9,377 nucleotides of DNA from Scybalousia_A sp964626385 (GTDB lineage Bacteria > Bacteroidota > Bacteroidia > Bacteroidales > P3). The translations under genes were made by a program, and so were the position numbers. The stretch is from positions 1-9,377 of the forward strand of contig CAZVEO010000083.1 in assembly GCA_964626385.1 (NCBI GenBank), read 5' to 3'. Each line of letters opens with the position of its first letter. The first letter of the stretch is position 1. Below are positions 7,003-9,377 of this stretch, one piece after another. Below the pieces are notes generated by a model, which saw only the letters and a program-made list of their open reading frames with translations, ran no database searches and was not told the DNA's origin.

Positions 7003-8367
7003 TTATTTAGAAGTATCATATCTACCCAAAACTTGCTCCAATGTAGCCTCTGCAGATAGATAATCATATAAGGCTTGTTGATAATTAAGACGACTTTGAG
7101 TCAAAGCAAGCTCGGAGTCATTGAGTTCAAGTATTGTACCTGAACCTGTCTGATATCGTACTTTTGCTATTTCGTAGCCCTTTTCTGCCTGAGCAATTGC
7201 TTCTTTGTTTACAAGGAGTTGCTCGTTGGCTGTACGCATATTGTCCAAAGCAGAGGTTACTTGTAAGTCCTGAGCCTCCGAGGTATAATCTCTTTGCAAT
7301 TGAAGTTCTTTCAAAGATAATTTTACTTGCTTAGTCTGATTTATAATAGTATTTCCACTAAAAATAGGTATACTCAACGTTAAACCAACAGCAGCACTGC
7401 TCACCCATTTATAATCTTGAAATTTAAAATCCTCAGCCTGTGTCTGATAAGCATACTGCCCAAAAGCCGAAAGGGTTGGCAAATGTTGATACTTAGTCAT
7501 TTTCAAAGAATGTTGCAAACTTTGTATATTCAAGTCCAATTGTCTAAGCGTGGAGTTGTATTGTGTCATTCTATCATTTTCATACTTTTCTAATAGTTTT
7601 AGATTATCCTCATAATCAATCAACTGCTCTTTAACCCCTATTTCTTGGTCCATAGGTATTGAAAGCAACATTTTTAATTGAAGTTTTGCTAATTCCACAC
7701 CATTTTTGGCAGAAAGATAAGAAGGGTTAAGATTGTTTACTTGTACTTGTGCTCTTATGTAATCATACTCAGAAGAAGCTCCCTGTTCATAAGATACCTT
7801 TGTGGTTTGAAGTGTTGTCTTGGCATTATCTATACTTTGTTGCAACACTTGCAAACTTGCTTGAGCAAGCAAAACACTAAAATAAGCATCCGTTACTTGT
7901 TTTCGCATATCTATTTTGGAAGCTCTCGCTTGCTCCAAAATCAAATCCATTTCAGTTTGTTTGCTTTTCAACTGTTCCCACAAAGCAAAGTTTACTAATG
8001 GCATAGATGCAGAAACCGTACCAGTAAAAGAGTTTTTGTAGCCTATTTCCATATAACTTCTACCACCAAAAGCTGCAGACATACTTACCGGCATAAACAT
8101 AACACTCTTCATTACGTTATTGGTGTATTGTCCAGTAGCAGAAACTGAAGGCAAAAGGCTACCCCATGTTTCCTTTTTTGAGTAATCAACCCGTTGTATT
8201 TCCATCTCAGCTATTTTTATAGTAGGATTTTTATCCTCTGCCATACTCAACGCAGTTTTAAGATCTATTTCTAAAACCTCGCTATTATTTTGAGCACCAG
8301 AATAAAAACCTCCGCAAAAAGCAAGAAGGAAAAATAAAGCACTAAATGTTCGTGTTCGCTTTTTCAT
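7003..8367 (-). CDS. TolC-family outer-membrane efflux channel
   Basis: This 454-residue protein should form the trimeric outer-membrane duct of the exporter. It begins with a signal peptide (MKKRTRT, hydrophobic 9-24) with probable cleavage after SGA at residue 25. Cys18 lies within the hydrophobic core and does not fit a lipobox. Two OEP repeats typical of the family are visible at about 34-235 and 262-448, each with an amphipathic β segment and long helices. SAAVGLTLSIPIFSGNT (324-340) and the C-terminal stretch VRYQTGSGTILELNDSEL (403-420) through LEQVLGRY (443-450) are characteristic. The gene starts 36 bases after tetR, with a weak purine tract (GGGAAGAACG) before ATG. Alone it could belong to a type I secretion system, but the RND pump and adaptor downstream settle the context. 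Confidence 0.93.
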   Translation of the reverse strand: MKKRTRTFSALFFLLAFCGGFYSGAQNNSEVLEIDLKTALSMAEDKNPTIKIAEMEIQRVDYSKKETWGSLLPSVSATGQYTNNVMKSVMFMPVSMSAAFGGRSYMEIGYKNSFTGTVSASMPLVNFALWEQLKSKQTEMDLILEQARASKIDMRKQVTDAYFSVLLAQASLQVLQQSIDNAKTTLQTTKVSYEQGASSEYDYIRAQVQVNNLNPSYLSAKNGVELAKLQLKMLLSIPMDQEIGVKEQLIDYEDNLKLLEKYENDRMTQYNSTLRQLDLNIQSLQHSLKMTKYQHLPTLSAFGQYAYQTQAEDFKFQDYKWVSSAAVGLTLSIPIFSGNTIINQTKQVKLSLKELQLQRDYTSEAQDLQVTSALDNMRTANEQLLVNKEAIAQAEKGYEIAKVRYQTGSGTILELNDSELALTQSRLNYQQALYDYLSAEATLEQVLGRYDTSK

Positions 8368-8403
8368 TTCGTTCTTCCCAATGTTTTTATTTAGTTAGTA
8401 AAT

Positions 8404-9042
8404 TCAATTTTTTTTTTGCAATATGTACTCAGAAAGATGCTCTCTAAAATACTCATCGCAAGAGTCTATACCTTTTTTGGTAGAAACTCCTCTCAAAATA
8501 GTAAAAAAGTGCGTCATAAAAAATTGTATTGCGTTTATTTCTACACCCATGAACTTTATAGTGCTTTGTCGCGGGTCATTTTTTCCACCTAACAAAAGAG
8601 CAAAAAGTAACTCTGCCGTCAATTCCTCAAAAATATAACCTTCTTTTTGAGCATTTATTACTAAGTCTTTGATTACATTGTTTAAAAACTGCTCTTGTAT
8701 TTTCATCAATTCTTTCGCTATCTCTGGATATTGTTTTTTCAAATCATAAATTCTAGATATGCTAATCCAGTTAGCATTTTTAATAAAAGAATGTGTTATT
8801 TTTAGTATTTTTTTCAAAGCATTACTTTCTTGTGAAGCAAGCAATTCCATTTTTTCGTGTTCCATAATAAGATAATGCTTCAACGTTTCTCTTATAATCT
8901 CGCTTTTGGAAGAAAAATTTTCATACATTGTCCTTTTGGAGATACCTATATTATATGCTATTTCGTCTACAAGAATGTCCTTGCAATTCTTCTGCACAAA
9001 TAGTTTTACAAACTCCTCCATTATTTTCTCCTTTACTTCCAT
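8404..9042 (-). CDS. TetR-family transcriptional regulator, first gene of the efflux operon
   Basis: This 212-residue regulator has the TetR plan: an N-terminal DNA-binding domain (about 1-50) and an all-helical C-terminal ligand and dimer domain. The recognition region DEIAYNIGISKRTMYENFSSKSEII (26-50) fits the family, with the conserved Y-x-x-F-x-S-K-x-x-I/L ending. The C-terminal part lacks close likeness to well-studied members, so the inducer is unknown. It is the first gene of the operon, 36 bases before the channel gene, so the usual arrangement is repression of its own promoter and the pump, relieved by an exported compound. Two inverted repeats upstream (9085-9103, 9132-9157) are candidate operators. 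The start at Met1 is the first ATG in frame; Met8 is an alternative that would shorten the first helix. The gene ends in an A10 tract that would alter only the last few residues if it slipped. Confidence 0.92.
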   Translation of the reverse strand: MEVKEKIMEEFVKLFVQKNCKDILVDEIAYNIGISKRTMYENFSSKSEIIRETLKHYLIMEHEKMELLASQESNALKKILKITHSFIKNANWISISRIYDLKKQYPEIAKELMKIQEQFLNNVIKDLVINAQKEGYIFEELTAELLFALLLGGKNDPRQSTIKFMGVEINAIQFFMTHFFTILRGVSTKKGIDSCDEYFREHLSEYILQKKN

Positions 9043-9084
9043 TTTGTACTCTACTAAAAACTTAAAATCTATCAGTTTTATTAT

Positions 9085-9103
9085 ATAATTACAAACTAAT
9101 TAT
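9085..9103. promoter_or_regulatory. Inverted repeat, candidate TetR operator 1
   Basis: A perfect 7-bp inverted repeat ATAATTA-caaac-TAATTAT, 19 bp in all, lies 43 bases before the tetR ATG and just downstream of the predicted transcription start. Its size suits a TetR dimer. It is made only of A/T in the arms, so chance is possible in this AT-rich region. Confidence 0.45.
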
Positions 9104-9120
9104 TCAAAAATTTCACTTTG

Positions 9121-9150
9121 CAAAATTACACAAAACTTTTTAAACCAAAA
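9121..9150 (-). promoter_or_regulatory. Candidate promoter of the tetR-efflux operon
   Basis: On the minus strand TAATTTTG (9128 down to 9121) matches the Bacteroidota -7 consensus TAnnTTTG. A TTTTG (9150-9146) lies 17 bases upstream, an acceptable -33 element. Transcription would start near 9115, about 70 bases before the tetR ATG. The -7 octamer is the same as the one proposed for glmS. Confidence 0.5.
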
Positions 9151-9157
9151 AAGTTTT
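9132..9157. promoter_or_regulatory. Inverted repeat, candidate TetR operator 2
   Basis: A perfect 10-bp inverted repeat AAAACTTTTT (9132-9141) and AAAAAGTTTT (9148-9157) is separated by six bases. It covers the spacer and -33 part of the predicted promoter, where a bound repressor would block RNA polymerase. Arm length and perfect symmetry make it the better of the two operator candidates. Binding is inferred. Confidence 0.5.
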
Positions 9158-9225
9158 ATAAGTTTTATTACAAAAATTATACCAAACCTTAAAAAATCTT
9201 AACCAATCTACAAAAAAAAAGTAAA

Positions 9226-9286
9226 GGCTTTGCACCCATAGGGTGTAGCCACAGGCTGTTTTATAGGGCAAAGCACCCATAGGGTG
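9226..9286. repeat. Right-hand cluster of the hairpin repeats
   Basis: Two identical hairpins CACCC-ATA-GGGTG lie at 9233-9245 and 9274-9286. The first is nested within GGCT (9226-9229) and AGCC (9247-9250). Between them AGCC-ACA-GGCT (9247-9257) is followed by GTTTTATAGGGC on the plus strand, matching in reverse complement the unit next to glmS (about 266-285). The 11-mer AGCCACAGGCT also occurs at 112-122. Bases 9158-9225 and 9319-9377 are AT-rich and show no gene or other clear feature. Confidence 0.75.
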
Positions 9287-9295
9287 TAACTCATA

Positions 9296-9318
9296 ATAAC
9301 CTATTACAACCTATAAAA
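9296..9318 (+). repeat. Right copy of the dispersed AACCTAT module
   Basis: It reads ATAACCTAT, then tac, then AACCTATAAAA, and matches the module at 201-223 at 20 of 23 positions in the same orientation. It follows directly on the right-hand hairpin cluster. The two copies bracket the whole glmS-efflux block. Confidence 0.7.
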
Positions 9319-9377
9319 ACCATAAAAAAACACCTCTCAAAAAAAAATTTCGGGAAATCACGTAAATACCTATTTAA

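Noticed and set aside
8408..8417. A10 tract at the 3' end of tetR as a phase-variation switch.
   Set aside because: Slippage would change only the last few residues after all folded regions, so an on/off effect is unlikely.
9346..9357. ATTTC-GG-GAAAT inverted repeat followed on the minus strand by a T run, as a terminator.
   Set aside because: The two-base loop is too small and the stem too weak. With no visible gene upstream it cannot be supported.

Overview
The window looks like chromosomal DNA from a low-GC member of the Bacteroidota, most likely Bacteroidales. This rests on four things: the gene order of the efflux operon, start codons that mostly lack a Shine-Dalgarno sequence, promoter -7 elements of the TAnnTTTG type, and the character of the encoded proteins. 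I cannot name a genus. Every convincing gene is on the minus strand.

From low to high coordinates: a block of short GC-rich hairpin repeats (about 46-298) lies against the stop codon of glmS (298-2148), the glucosamine-6-phosphate synthase that starts amino-sugar and cell-wall precursor synthesis. Bases 2149-2448 are non-coding and hold the likely glmS promoter, a strong intrinsic terminator (2311-2369) and a second 14-bp hairpin (2402-2440). Both hairpins belong to the 3' end of the next operon.

That operon reads from about 9115 down to 2311: a TetR-type regulator (8404-9042), a TolC-like outer-membrane channel (7003-8367), a periplasmic adaptor lipoprotein (5915-6931), an inner-membrane RND pump (2739-5885), and a 96-residue protein resembling the PII/ferredoxin-like fold (2449-2739). 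The three middle proteins should form one tripartite export machine across both membranes, with proton-relay residues intact in the pump. The small protein's start codon overlaps the pump's stop codon (TAATG), and it has the only clear Shine-Dalgarno sequence among the five operon genes, so its translation is probably coupled to the pump. It is a candidate cytoplasmic sensor or regulator of the pump and the most interesting item here.

Upstream of tetR (9043-9377, no gene) are a candidate promoter, two perfect inverted repeats suited to a TetR operator, and a second block of the hairpin repeats seen at the left end. A module of 23 bp with 20 identical positions occurs in the same orientation at both ends of the window (201-223 and 9296-9318), so the intergenic repeats form a dispersed family that brackets this gene block. 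I see no tRNA, rRNA, CRISPR array or transposase.
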